Of a DNA stretch of 51,416 nucleotides, positions 1 through 7,600 are shown in pieces; position 1 is the first letter of the stretch, and each line of letters starts with the position of its first letter. The stretch comes from a virus: IMG/VR virus record IMGVR_UViG_3300010938_000053, positions 1-51,416 of that record. One strand, given 5' to 3'. The position numbers and the translations under genes were made by a program. Under the pieces are notes generated by a model. The model was not told the DNA's origin. It did no database searches and was given only the letters and a program-made list of their open reading frames with translations.

Positions 1-55
1 CTTTCGCTAAACAATCTAAGCGAAGAAAAATATTCCACACACGCCTACGTCAAAG
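1..55. repeat. Terminal direct repeat, left copy
   Basis: These 55 bases are identical to 51362-51416. The reading frame of a 157-residue gene continues correctly from the right end into position 56 and beyond, so the repeat is a join of a circular assembly or a sampled terminal redundancy rather than a biological repeat within the molecule. A 55-base overlap is a size typical of assembler k-mers, so it does not itself prove the physical ends of the virion DNA. Confidence 0.95.
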
Positions 56-240
56 CTCCAAAAATACTTTTAGATTTCATTAACGAAAAAAGACTTTCGG
101 AGCGCTTAAACGTCACGCCCTGGCACTTTACTTTGCATGTTCTAAACGTTTTAAAGTCATCTGGCGCTTTAGAACAAGAGCACATGCTTGCGGCGATAGG
201 CGCGAAACAGAAAGAAATAGTTATAACTCAAATAAATTAA
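1..240 (+). CDS. C-terminal part of a 157-aa unknown protein that crosses the genome ends
   Basis: Position 1 is the first base of codon 79 of the gene starting at 51128. Joined across the ends it gives 157 residues ending in EIVITQIN and a TAA at 238-240. I recognise no family. The protein is charged and without membrane segments. The N-terminal part (MNIKTFRVRYPNWF) follows the nuclease gene with an ATGA overlap, and the next gene starts 6 bases after the stop, so it belongs to the replication operon. The segment from about residue 95 (KAPKILLDFINEKRLSERLNVTPWHF, given here only by its position and ends) could be a small helical DNA- or protein-binding domain. Function unknown. Confidence 0.85.
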   Translation, partial: LSLNNLSEEKYSTHAYVKAPKILLDFINEKRLSERLNVTPWHFTLHVLNVLKSSGALEQEHMLAAIGAKQKEIVITQIN

Positions 241-245
241 CGAAT

Positions 246-572
246 ATGCTAAGTGTGATTTTGGCCAATCAAAGCTTTGCCGTTAGAAACAAAATGTCAG
301 TCGAAGCGGCACTGTTTGCTCATGTTCTTTACACCATGAATTTTTGGGCGAAAGAAGTTGAGCTGCCAGAAGGAGTTTTTAAATGCTTAAACATAGAAGA
401 AATACGAAGCGCCGCGCCAATTCTTTTTCACAAACCAAATTTTCATCTAAAAAACCTTTTAGATGAATTGGCTAAGGCGCGCGTTATTGAAGTGCCTGAA
501 GTTTCTACCAACGGAAACAAGATATTCTATCGATTTGGAGAAAAATATGATGAATATTACTTGTATCAATAA
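246..572 (+). CDS. Small winged-helix-like protein of the replication operon
   Basis: 108 residues, hypothetical. Residues 16-40 (MSVEAALFAHVLYTMNFWA) and the following helices resemble, in spacing and hydrophobic pattern, the first 80 residues of the next gene (SFTQAIIFDGIRFALNRA). Both look like a winged helix with a beta hairpin near the end (KIFYRFGEKYDEYYLY). I infer a DNA-binding role or an initiator accessory role. The gene lies 6 bases after the preceding stop and 11 bases before the initiator gene, so it is cotranscribed with them. No catalytic motif is visible. Confidence 0.75.
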   Translation: MLSVILANQSFAVRNKMSVEAALFAHVLYTMNFWAKEVELPEGVFKCLNIEEIRSAAPILFHKPNFHLKNLLDELAKARVIEVPEVSTNGNKIFYRFGEKYDEYYLYQ

Positions 573-583
573 ATTGTATTGTC

Positions 584-1591
584 ATGAAAAACATTATTGT
601 CGTAGACCAAAGGTTTATGCGGAAACACGGCTTGTCATTTACACAAGCTATTATTTTTGACGGCATACGATTTGCTCTGAACAGGGCACAAAAAGAGCAA
701 AAAAAGCACAAGGGGGAGCTGTACTATTCTTGTACACGTTTTTTTGTTTCAAAGCTTTTGCCCGAGCTGTGCGACGAGGATGGGCTAATCAATCGCTCAA
801 CTTGGAATAAATGCCTGCGAAGGCTTGTTGAAGTTAAGCTTATAAAGCTGCACCCAGATAACCAGCGAACAAAAACTACGTTCGTGGCCCTCGGCGAGTT
901 GGCACAAGAGTACGCGCCAGAGGTTTGGACGATGGACGGCGAAAACGGAGCAACAACACAAGAAGAAGCGCCAGCGGAGTGTGTATCTGAGTACGCACAA
1001 AATGCCCAAAATGGCCATGAGAGTGTATCAGGATACACTCTCAGTGTGGATTTAAATACACACTCAGTGTGTACTGAAATACACACCAAGAATAAGAATA
1101 TACTAGACATAGATAAAAGACATAGAGAAAAAAATAATAAGAAGCGAAACGCATTCGACGAAGACGACGTCAGGCAACAGCTCGTTAGCATGAGCGACCC
1201 GTCGTTGCTCGAGTACTTCGATGCAACGAGGGAGCTCTGGGCTGAGTGGTTGGAGTATCGCCGTTCGATGCGTAAATCGTACGCATCAGCAAAGACGTTC
1301 GCCCTGGCCATACGCTCGACTTACAAGCAAAACCCTGACGCTAGTGAGCTGCGCCGGGCCATCGACGCGTCCGTTGCCTCTGGTTGGCAGGGTTTGTTCC
1401 TTAGATGCCTAAAAAAAGCTAATGAGAAGACTTTAAGTTCCGCGCCCGCGCCGGCGGCGCCCGCCAGGGCATCGTCGTTGGGTCGGGCCATCTGTGAGAG
1501 CGACTTCAGCCAGCTTAGCCGCGAGGAAATTCGAATCAAAAACGACCCTGCGGCTATGCGCAGACTTATTGAGTCAATGTTAGCACAATGA
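584..1591 (+). CDS. Replication initiator with winged-helix N-terminus and DnaD-like C-terminus
   Basis: 335 residues. Residues 1-110 look like a winged-helix DNA-binding domain with a recognition region near NRSTWNKCLRRLVEVKLI and a beta wing. Residues 130-200 are a polar linker, and residues 205-280 form a helical domain with the pattern YASAKTFALAIR...ASGWQGLF, which resembles the C-terminal helicase-interaction domains of phage replication proteins and DnaD (the W-x-G motif). The linker is encoded by four inverted-repeat iterons followed by an AT-rich stretch, the arrangement known for lambda O. It overlaps the next gene by ATGA. I infer that it binds the iterons and recruits the phage helicase. 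Family assignment is by pattern only. Confidence 0.8.
   Translation: MKNIIVVDQRFMRKHGLSFTQAIIFDGIRFALNRAQKEQKKHKGELYYSCTRFFVSKLLPELCDEDGLINRSTWNKCLRRLVEVKLIKLHPDNQRTKTTFVALGELAQEYAPEVWTMDGENGATTQEEAPAECVSEYAQNAQNGHESVSGYTLSVDLNTHSVCTEIHTKNKNILDIDKRHREKNNKKRNAFDEDDVRQQLVSMSDPSLLEYFDATRELWAEWLEYRRSMRKSYASAKTFALAIRSTYKQNPDASELRRAIDASVASGWQGLFLRCLKKANEKTLSSAPAPAAPARASSLGRAICESDFSQLSREEIRIKNDPAAMRRLIESMLAQ
979..1140. other. Probable replication origin: four iterons plus AT-rich unwinding region
   Basis: Four 20-bp units of the form GTGTGTA-N6-TACACAC lie at 979-998, 1021-1040, 1044-1063 and 1067-1086. Each is itself an inverted repeat (7-bp arms, 6-bp centre). The last three start exactly 23 bp apart, about two helical turns; the first is 42 bp before the second. 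Units 1 and 3 have one mismatched arm position; unit 2 has GAGTGTA/TACACTC, a compensating change in both arms. They are followed by a strongly AT-rich stretch (about 1087-1140). The whole lies inside the initiator gene and encodes its linker, as in lambda-like origins. Confidence 0.75.
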
Positions 1592-2238
1592 GCGAATCAC
1601 TGTACTACAACAGCGCCTCCTCGCCGCTCGGAGAGCTATACGAAGCCTTCGGAGGCTTTGACATACAATTGATTAGGCAAGCAACGCTAATGAACAAGCA
1701 CTTGCCGCTGGTCATGCCCTGGCATTACGCCGAGGCTAAGTGGCTGAAAGACAACGCTAAGAGCGCGTTCGGGCTGTGCTTCCCGGCAGGCTATGTGCGC
1801 GTCATTAAGTTTTTGGACGCATTGAAAAAATACAATGAGTCCGTATACGCAGGCTATCTCATCGAGTCTGCGGAGCGCTACTGTCAACTGCTGTTCTACT
1901 TTGTTGGCAGCTATGTCTGCGCAAATGGGACAGACGGCCTAAACGCTTACATGACAGAGATTATCAACGAAGACTTGCGACAGAATGATTACGACAACGA
2001 GCAAGATATTGTGCGACAATACGCTCGCGTTCAGGCAGTTGCGCTAAAAGATTTAGCGTTCTGCTTTGAACAAATGTGGTTATATTTAATGAGCATAGGC
2101 TCTGTCGAATGGGCGAAAAAAACTGTTCGTTCTTGGAATGTCAAAGAAGAGTATAAAGAGTTGTTAAACAATAGTTACAAATCTGCTAAAGAGAAAAACT
2201 CTGCTGATTATGATAGAAAAAAAGTTGTCAGATATTAG
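1588..2238 (+). CDS. Unknown protein between initiator and helicase; candidate helicase loader
   Basis: 216 residues, mostly helical, no signal peptide or clear membrane segment. It starts inside the ATGA overlap with the initiator and ends 29 bases inside the helicase gene, so the three are translationally coupled. Its place between a lambda-O-like initiator and a DnaB-type helicase is where helicase loaders sit in many phages. That is inference from position only. I see no ATP-binding motif, so it would not be a DnaC-type AAA+ loader. The C-terminal 30 residues are lysine-rich (KSAKEKNSADYDRKKVVRY). Confidence 0.75.
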   Translation: MSESLYYNSASSPLGELYEAFGGFDIQLIRQATLMNKHLPLVMPWHYAEAKWLKDNAKSAFGLCFPAGYVRVIKFLDALKKYNESVYAGYLIESAERYCQLLFYFVGSYVCANGTDGLNAYMTEIINEDLRQNDYDNEQDIVRQYARVQAVALKDLAFCFEQMWLYLMSIGSVEWAKKTVRSWNVKEEYKELLNNSYKSAKEKNSADYDRKKVVRY

Positions 2239-3514
2239 AACTAAATATCTATCAGCAGCAAGAGTGCTGCTCGGAGCCATGGTTCGCTATCCTGAAGAAA
2301 CAATGGCCAACCTTCAATCCATTCATCCTGAGTGGTTTAGAGACGCTGACGCTGAAACAAGAAAGGCGGCACAGGCGTATTTTTCTATAGCAAAGAAGCA
2401 CGTTTTCTCTGTCTATTCCATTGATGCTCTTGATGCCGCGCCGGCGGAATGGTGGGCGGATATTCAAATGGAATGTGGTGATTTAGATTTACATGCTGCA
2501 ATAGACGACTTTTTGTCTATTTATAGACGATATATAGAGAGCATCATATCCGCACAAACTCTTGGCGCTTGGTCAGATTTAGAGGGCGGTGCGCTTTTTT
2601 CTGTTCAGTCTGAATATAGAAAGAAGAGTAAAGCATATCCAGAACAGTTGTCGTCAGACGAATTCGACAACTGGTTTAGGGCAAAGATGGAGCGCGGCTA
2701 CGTTCAATCAAAGCTGGTCAATCCTTTCCCAAGCATCGCCCGGGCGGCTATGCTGCATTCCTTCGAGCCGGGCGACATGGTGCTGGTAGCAGGGCGCCCT
2801 GGTCGAGGCAAGACGCATTTTTGCCTCGACCTCATAAACTACTGGCTATTAGAAGGTTACGCAGGCGTTTTCGTGTGTTTAGACATGTCGCCCATTCAGC
2901 TAAAAATGCGCATGCTCACTCGGATGACGGGCATATCACCCTATTACGACTGGCGCTTGCTGGACGAGAGCGACAGAGCAGCGCTGGCGCTGGCAAAGAA
3001 ACAAATAGACGCATTTAATTTGTCGTTGACTATAGAGAGCAACTTGTCAAGAGTTATAGACGTCGTTTGTTCTACGCATTATGCAGAAAAAATAGACTTT
3101 GTTGTCATCGACTATGTGCAGTTGATGAGTGTGTCGAACAGCAAGGGCTATAGGGTGAACGATTTAGAAGAAATAACAAGACAATTGCGCAACTTAGCAA
3201 AGCAACTAAACATTGTCGTTATCTGTGCTGCGCAATTAAACCGCGCCATCGCCGAGCACGAGCCGCCGGCGCTGCATCATTTGCGAGGGAGCGGCTCTCT
3301 GGAGCAAGACGCATCAATCGTGTTTGGACTTCATCAGCGCGTTGATGAAGTCCAGGGAACAGTTTTTGAGGTGCACGTACTGAAAAATCAACGAGGCCCG
3401 ACGCCTTCGGAGCATATTCAATTGAATTTCACTGGTGTACATGGCTGGTCTGACCCAGCTGCAGACAGAGCGGATAAAACAAACGGTGTTCACGATGAGA
3501 AAGTTCCGTTCTAA
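2210..3514 (+). CDS. dnaB: DnaB-type replicative helicase
   Basis: 434 residues, the usual size for phage DnaB/RecA-fold helicases. Walker A is GRPGRGKT at residues 195-202 and Walker B is VVIDYVQLM at 298-306. The motif CAAQLNR at 339-345 carries the conserved Gln. LRGSGSLEQDAS at 358-369 and LKNQRGP near 391-397 (arginine-finger region) are also typical of DnaB. The N-terminal 150 residues are helical and match the position of the DnaB N-terminal domain. It would unwind the fork at the iteron origin. No primase or DNA polymerase gene is present, so host enzymes probably complete the replisome. The start ATG at 2210 lies within the previous gene. Confidence 0.93.
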   Translation: MIEKKLSDIRTKYLSAARVLLGAMVRYPEETMANLQSIHPEWFRDADAETRKAAQAYFSIAKKHVFSVYSIDALDAAPAEWWADIQMECGDLDLHAAIDDFLSIYRRYIESIISAQTLGAWSDLEGGALFSVQSEYRKKSKAYPEQLSSDEFDNWFRAKMERGYVQSKLVNPFPSIARAAMLHSFEPGDMVLVAGRPGRGKTHFCLDLINYWLLEGYAGVFVCLDMSPIQLKMRMLTRMTGISPYYDWRLLDESDRAALALAKKQIDAFNLSLTIESNLSRVIDVVCSTHYAEKIDFVVIDYVQLMSVSNSKGYRVNDLEEITRQLRNLAKQLNIVVICAAQLNRAIAEHEPPALHHLRGSGSLEQDASIVFGLHQRVDEVQGTVFEVHVLKNQRGPTPSEHIQLNFTGVHGWSDPAADRADKTNGVHDEKVPF

Positions 3515-3519
3515 TTCTG

Positions 3520-4017
3520 ATGGACAGAAAGTTATTTGTCGGAGTTGACCCTGCCTTTAGAAAGAATGGATTTGCCGCGGCGATAATAGACGGCGACAAT
3601 CTTCATACTAAACGATTTGTCGATTTAATAGACTTTGTGTTTTTTGTCGTGTCGCTGCACAACATGAACGCGGATGTTGTTTTTTGCATTGAAAATGCAA
3701 ATGAACAAAACGTAACGTTTTCAAGGGCTTGGGCTCAAAGCGCTGCAAAACACGCTCGATTGAGCAGAAACGTTGGAGCAAATCAGGCGGTGTCGGGACT
3801 TGCGTGTTCAGTAATTAAAAGATTATTTGGAGAAAGCCGTTTAATTTCCGTCTCTCCAAAAGAAAAGGGCCAAAAAATAAGTGAGAAGTACCTAAAGTCG
3901 ATATTAAAAAGCATGAACATAAAGCTTTGCGAAAGTCGCTCGTTGACTCAAGACGAAATCGACGCTGCAAAGCTTGCTATCTTTGCAAAAAACAGGGTAT
4001 GGGCGCAAAAAAGCTAA
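3520..4017 (+). CDS. RuvC-like Holliday-junction resolvase (RNase H fold)
   Basis: 165 residues. The first strand VGVDPAFRKNGFA has Asp10. The second acidic position is Glu58 in VFCIENAN. A C-terminal pair lies in TQDEIDAAKLAIFA (Asp145, Glu146, Asp148). Four acidic residues in this spacing, with the DAA helix, are typical of RuvC/phage RNase H-fold resolvases. It starts 5 bases after the helicase and directly precedes the packaging genes, so it may resolve branched replication intermediates before packaging. The assignment is from motifs; a YqgF-like RNase H-fold nuclease is the alternative. Confidence 0.8.
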   Translation: MDRKLFVGVDPAFRKNGFAAAIIDGDNLHTKRFVDLIDFVFFVVSLHNMNADVVFCIENANEQNVTFSRAWAQSAAKHARLSRNVGANQAVSGLACSVIKRLFGESRLISVSPKEKGQKISEKYLKSILKSMNIKLCESRSLTQDEIDAAKLAIFAKNRVWAQKS

Positions 4018-4367
4018 AAATAAAGAGAGGCAATGAAATTACTTCGAGAAATGCAACGCTTGAAGAGCTGGTAGCTGCTTACTTGGTCAGAGAGCACTAC
4101 TTGATAGACGGCCATCCACACAACGCTATTTCAATTGCAGTTAATTCTCTCATAAATCTTGCAACAAGTGCTGAAAATGAAATGGTTAGAGCTATAGCAG
4201 CCTCTAAACTGTTAGACTTTTGCGGCAGACTTATTACTGCAAGACAACAGAGGGAAGTAGGCATAAATTCGCCCGTTGTGATAACTGCAACTGAAAAACT
4301 GATGGACGCGATAGATAAAGCTATAGCAGACATTGTCAATGAAGATAGTCCTCTTACAAGCGAGTAA
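3999..4367 (+). CDS. Candidate small terminase subunit
   Basis: 122 residues from ATG 3999; an in-frame ATG at 3927 lies deep inside the resolvase gene and is less likely. The N-terminus is basic (MGAKKLKIKRGNEITSRN), followed by helices. It overlaps the resolvase by 19 bases and TerL by 29 bases from its ATG. Small size, a basic N-terminus and a position directly before TerL fit a small terminase subunit, which would recognise the packaging site. I see no clear helix-turn-helix, so this is mainly positional. Confidence 0.65.
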   Translation: MGAKKLKIKRGNEITSRNATLEELVAAYLVREHYLIDGHPHNAISIAVNSLINLATSAENEMVRAIAASKLLDFCGRLITARQQREVGINSPVVITATEKLMDAIDKAIADIVNEDSPLTSE

Positions 4368-5748
4368 ATACGCCAACGTCCCTCCTGGTCGAACGCCGTC
4401 AGGCGGGCGTGTTATCGTTGTAAATGACGTGTTTTTGAATAATTTTTTTAGAAAAGAAATGTACCAGTTGTGGTACGGCGGTGCGGGCTCGGGCAAATCG
4501 GATGCAAAGGCAACAGAGTTGCTTATCAAAGCGCTGACGAATAAGTTTTTTCGCTGCATTTTTGTTAGAAAGTATCAAACGACTATTCGCTTTAGTCAGT
4601 TTAAGCTACTGTGCGACCTGATTAAGCGCTATGACTTAGGCGAATACTTTTCTGTGAATCAGCAATTTATGTCGATTAAGTGCACACTTAATGACAATGA
4701 GCTGTTCGCAGTAGGGCTTGACGATGTAGAAAAACTGCGCTCTATTGCACAGATAACAGACGTGTGGATAGAAGAGCCTATAGGTCGTCGTGACTCCATC
4801 ACTGCTGAAGAGTTCAGAGAGCTGGTGCGGCGGCTTAGAACAAAAGAAGCGGACAATCATATTTCGATGACTTTTAATCCGATTTCGCGCGCTTCTTGGA
4901 TTTACAGAGACTTTTTCGACATAGAAAAAAGAGTGTATAACTCAAGTGTTTTTCTGTTGAAGTCAACTTACAAAGACAACTACTTTCTGCCAAAAAGCAC
5001 TATTGACGAGTACGAGCGTCTGAAAAAAATCAGCCCAGACGAGTACAAAGTGTTCGCCCTGGGCGAATGGGGAGATGCAACAGACGCTGATAGAAATATA
5101 TTTGATTATGAGGGCATTATGAATATGCCGGGCAACGCTTTGCTGTGTTTGTCGGGCACGAAGTTTATGACTGTTGACATTGCTTTTTCGGGTTCGGATA
5201 GAACTGTCATATTTGTTTGGGATAACTGGAAGGCAATTGACGTGAAAGTGATGACAAAGGCAACTCCTCGCGATGTTGTATCAACAATAAATCATTTGTC
5301 TGCAACTTATAAAGTAAGCAGAAATTGCATTGTGTACGACGCAACAGGCGTCGGCAAAGGCCTATCGACTGAGCTGTTTGGTGCTATTGCTTACGATGCC
5401 GCAGCAAGGCCAGTTGAACGAAAAAACAAAAACGACATTATAAAGCCTAAACACTTTGCTAACTTGAGAGCGCAAATTCACTGTTTTTTTGCTGAAAAAA
5501 TAAACAACAATGAAGTTGGATGGGCAATGCCTATTACTTCATTGTTCGACGATTTAATGCAGGAGCTGTTGGCTCTTAAATGGGCGAAACTGCCCGGCGA
5601 AGGCGCTCTTCAGGTTGAAAGTAAAGATATTATTCGCGCAAGGCTTGGCCGTTCGCCCGACCTGGCGGATGCATTTATTATGCGAGCTTTGTTTGACGTA
5701 GTCCAACAATCAACTTTCACCCGCCCGCGCAGGGCGATAATTGCTTGA
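4339..5748 (+). CDS. terL: Terminase large subunit
   Basis: 469 residues from ATG 4339; a TTG two codons earlier is in frame. The ATPase part has Walker A GGAGSGKS at 47-54, Walker B with Glu145-Glu146 in TDVWIEEP, and the coupling motif MTFNP at 177-181. The nuclease part has Asp280 (TVDIAFSG), Asp334 (YDATGVGKG) and Asp444 (SPDLADAF), the RNase H-fold triad of TerL. The pattern is closest to the Terminase_3/PBSX type. It pumps DNA through the portal and cuts it at filling. Unusually it lies with the replication genes, on the opposite strand from the head genes. Confidence 0.97.
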   Translation: MKIVLLQASKYANVPPGRTPSGGRVIVVNDVFLNNFFRKEMYQLWYGGAGSGKSDAKATELLIKALTNKFFRCIFVRKYQTTIRFSQFKLLCDLIKRYDLGEYFSVNQQFMSIKCTLNDNELFAVGLDDVEKLRSIAQITDVWIEEPIGRRDSITAEEFRELVRRLRTKEADNHISMTFNPISRASWIYRDFFDIEKRVYNSSVFLLKSTYKDNYFLPKSTIDEYERLKKISPDEYKVFALGEWGDATDADRNIFDYEGIMNMPGNALLCLSGTKFMTVDIAFSGSDRTVIFVWDNWKAIDVKVMTKATPRDVVSTINHLSATYKVSRNCIVYDATGVGKGLSTELFGAIAYDAAARPVERKNKNDIIKPKHFANLRAQIHCFFAEKINNNEVGWAMPITSLFDDLMQELLALKWAKLPGEGALQVESKDIIRARLGRSPDLADAFIMRALFDVVQQSTFTRPRRAIIA

Positions 5749-5750
5749 AA

Positions 5751-6104
5751 ATGATAAACTTAAAAGATTTGCTGAAACTTTATTCGTATTTGCGAAACAA
5801 ATACGGGCCTTATCACGCTCATACACGAGCAATGTTCGTAATCTGTCGAAGTGAGTTTGGCATGCAAGGAGAACACGCTTGCCGGCTGATTAACAGCAAC
5901 ATAGATGTTTTGTCTGACTACGAACAATTGCTATCGACAGAACAACAGGCGCCTGATAACTCAACAGATGAACAAGCCTCTGTTGAACAGAAAGCGCAAG
6001 AAAGCGCCTCTGTTCAACAGCCCGTAGGCGAAAAGCCTAAGCGCCAAGGGCGCCCGCGACGCGGGCACGCAATCAAAAGTACTGGCGGAACTGAACGAAT
6101 TTAA
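5751..6104 (+). CDS. Small protein after TerL with a basic C-terminus
   Basis: 117 residues from ATG 5751; a TTG at 5745 overlapping the TerL stop would add two residues. Residues 1-60 look folded and helical, residues 62-95 are Gln/Glu/Ala-rich and repetitive (EQQAP, VEQKAQESASVQQP), and the end is basic (KPKRQGRPRRGH). Function unknown; a DNA-binding tail is plausible. It is the last gene of the rightward operon, and its 3' end overlaps the convergent gene 6073-6423 by 32 bases. The hairpin GCCCGC-GAC-GCGGGC within its 3' part may serve the convergent transcript. Confidence 0.7.
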   Translation: MINLKDLLKLYSYLRNKYGPYHAHTRAMFVICRSEFGMQGEHACRLINSNIDVLSDYEQLLSTEQQAPDNSTDEQASVEQKAQESASVQQPVGEKPKRQGRPRRGHAIKSTGGTERI

Positions 6105-6423
6105 ATGCGACTGTCTCTGTTCCGTCGTCGTTTTTCGCCACCATGCGCTCGGTGGTGGCAGCAACGCATGGAATGTCGGCGGCCTCGCAAAGTTTCACGA
6201 ACGCATAGACGAACGTCATTTCGCCAGCAATGTTGACGATACCTGCGTCGTCCTTAATTTTTTCAAATATATCTTGCGCAAGTCGCGCGACATCTTCAAG
6301 GCTAGCGTTAGGGTCGATGTCTGGGAAAGGAACATCGATGACGTAGTTAGTGAAAGAGTCTGCTGCATCCCACTGCTCCTGCGACCAGCTGGACGCTGGT
6401 TGATTTGATAAGTTGATGAGCAT
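6073..6423 (-). CDS. Small Rossmann-like protein of a family linked to CRISPR loci, copy 1
   Basis: 116 residues. Motifs: LINLSN at 2-7, PFPDIDP at 32-38, AGEMTF at 66-71, CVAATTER at 86-93 and a C-terminal FVQFRQYF. The alternating strand/helix pattern suggests a small Rossmann-like fold. I recall bacterial proteins with the same motifs (LSNHPS, PFPNIDP, GEMTF, TTER) labelled CRISPR-associated, but this is not Csx15, Csx16 or Csx20 as I know them. A paralogue lies at 10248-10610. A nucleotide or cyclic-oligoadenylate ligand is possible but unproven. It is the last leftward gene, downstream of tRNA copy 1, and overlaps the convergent gene by 32 bases. Confidence 0.75.
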   Translation of the reverse strand: MLINLSNQPASSWSQEQWDAADSFTNYVIDVPFPDIDPNASLEDVARLAQDIFEKIKDDAGIVNIAGEMTFVYAFVKLCEAADIPCVAATTERMVAKNDDGTETVAFKFVQFRQYF

Positions 6424-6451
6424 AACTTAAAAGTTTAGTGGTTAAAAAATG

Positions 6452-6524
6452 CGCTCCCGGCAGGAATCGAACCTGCAACCATCTGATTAGAAGTCATGTG
6501 CTCCATCCGTTGAGCTACGGGAGC
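6452..6524 (-). tRNA. tRNA-Arg(UCU), copy 1, with disturbed anticodon stem
   Basis: 73 bases with a perfect 7-bp acceptor stem (GCTCCCG/CGGGAGC), D arm GCTC/GAGC, T arm GCAGG-TTCGATT-CCTGC and anticodon loop CTTCTAA (anticodon UCU, reading AGA). The anticodon stem is CATGA/TCAGA, so pairs 27-43 and 28-42 are mismatched, whereas copy 2 is perfect. A two-base bulge with pairing shifted to positions 44-45 could rescue it. CCA is not encoded. It is either decaying or specialised. Confidence 0.8.
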
Positions 6525-6527
6525 AAA

Positions 6528-6588
6528 CAGGGCGGCGCGGCGTAAGCAGAAAAAAAAGCTCGCTGTGTGGCGCCGGCCGCCGGTTGGC
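6528..6588 (-). repeat. GC-rich inverted-repeat element, copy F
   Basis: Contains GGGCGGCGCGG near one end and GCGCCGGCCGCC near the other, so it can fold into a long imperfect GC hairpin. A closely similar element lies at 7601-7650 (same GGGCGGCGCGG start and a GCAGAAAA segment) and a more distant one at 10698-10751. It lies directly 5' of tRNA copy 1 on the transcribed strand. It could be a processing or termination signal. Confidence 0.55.
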
Positions 6589-6593
6589 TGTGG

Positions 6594-6626
6594 AAAAAAA
6601 ACCGCGGTTGAGATTGTCAACCGCGG
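6594..6626 (-). terminator. Intrinsic terminator after gene 6641-6889
   Basis: Perfect 10-bp stem CCGCGGTTGA/TCAACCGCGG with a 5-base loop (6602-6626), followed on the minus strand by a run of eight T residues. It lies 14 bases after the stop of gene 6641-6889 and should end the accessory transcript before the tRNA. Confidence 0.85.
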
Positions 6627-6640
6627 GTGAAACGATGATA

Positions 6641-6889
6641 CTACTTAACATAGTAGCAGCGCTTTTCTCTCAGAGATACTTCAATTTTTTTCCCGCTTGG
6701 GAGTTGTATCAACTCCCAATACGGGATAAAATGGTCGTATCGCCGGCGAAGATCTTCGTCCGCGCCATGCTCCGTCGTCGGCGTGACGCGGACAATTTCC
6801 GCCCTCAAACGCTCACTATAAACGCAGCTGACATAAGCTGCGTTGAATGGACCCTTTAGGAGCTTTTTTTCTCCATAATTTATCTTCAT
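6641..6889 (-). CDS. Unknown small protein
   Basis: 82 residues, basic, no membrane segment or known motif. It contains VPTTEHGADEDLRRRYDHFIPYW-like polar sequence in its middle (about residues 36-58). It follows gene 6917-7516 by 27 bases and is followed by a strong terminator, so it is the last protein gene of that transcript. Function unknown. Confidence 0.6.
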   Translation of the reverse strand: MKINYGEKKLLKGPFNAAYVSCVYSERLRAEIVRVTPTTEHGADEDLRRRYDHFIPYWELIQLPSGKKIEVSLREKRCYYVK

Positions 6890-6916
6890 AATTTTTTATT
6901 TTTTTTAAACAAAAAA

Positions 6917-7516
6917 TCACTTTGGTAATACGCTCCAAAAGACCTTACGGCTAAACGGAAAGAAAAACTTATAAGTGTCAAGTAACAATCCTCTTTCAGC
7001 CTCTATCACCGAAAATTTGAAGTTCTCATTCATAGTTCGTGTAAACACCTTCCATCCATTCTCTTGCATCCTTATCCCGATGTAACAGCTCAACCCATCC
7101 AAAATGGACAGGTGGAGGCAAGAATTTTCTCCGCTATATTTTGCCTCAATAGCGCTGACATAGAAATCTCCCAGTTCTTCTACATCGTCTTCACTTAACG
7201 GCAAATCGCCGCCAGGAAGGAGGATTCGTATCAACTCCGAACCCATTCCCACGTCTGGAGGTTGGATATCGGAAGCCGACGCCAGGTCGATTACGTACCT
7301 GACTTTTCCAAAATCGGCTGGAATCTGCTCTTCAACAAGAAGTACAATTCTCTCACACCAGGCCATGGCTTCTTTACCAGGCCATTCTTTAATTTTCAAC
7401 TCGCCTTCTCGCGACAGCACTAAGACCAGTGCGTCGCTCTCAAGGACGTTATTTTTTAGGTCTTTTAAAGTTTGAGAGTCAAGCCTCAACACGTGTTTTT
7501 TAGTTCTGAAGTCCAT
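6917..7516 (-). CDS. Accessory paralogue (MDF family) with long C-terminal extension
   Basis: 199 residues. Residues 1-62 are clearly related to the protein starting at 8519: MDF-K, VLSREGELKIKEWPGKEAMAWCE here against VLDDGELRIAQWPGERAMAWCE there (each shown by its core). A second motif, ELIRILLPGG near residue 114, recalls the GDEITLVLPDG ending of the MKH-type proteins. The remaining C-terminal part has no match I know. The start ATG at 7516 is preceded by leader A with a 16-base spacer. No signal peptide or membrane segment. Function unknown; a small host-interaction protein is a reasonable guess given the region. Confidence 0.7.
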   Translation of the reverse strand: MDFRTKKHVLRLDSQTLKDLKNNVLESDALVLVLSREGELKIKEWPGKEAMAWCERIVLLVEEQIPADFGKVRYVIDLASASDIQPPDVGMGSELIRILLPGGDLPLSEDDVEELGDFYVSAIEAKYSGENSCLHLSILDGLSCYIGIRMQENGWKVFTRTMNENFKFSVIEAERGLLLDTYKFFFPFSRKVFWSVLPK

Positions 7517-7532
7517 AACAAATTTAATTTGT

Positions 7533-7589
7533 ACCGCTTCGGGCCGCGGCGGCGGTTGAAGTTTTTCAGCACCCTGCCCGACGGGCGCT
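7533..7589 (-). promoter_or_regulatory. Two-hairpin RNA leader, copy A
   Basis: On the minus strand hairpin 1 is AGCGCCC-GTCGGGCA-GGGTGCT (7568-7589), with one G-U pair. Hairpin 2 is GCCGC-GGCCCGAA-GCGGT, also with a G-U pair. Both would be A-C mismatches if the plus strand were the RNA. The loop sequences TCGGGC and GCCCGA are complementary. The element ends 16 bases before ATG 7516. Confidence 0.75.
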
Positions 7590-7600
7590 GTTTTTTAAAA

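Noticed and set aside
6435-6620. Open frame across tRNA copy 1
   Set aside because: It runs through the tRNA and GC-rich repeat on the same strand, and its sequence is explained by them.
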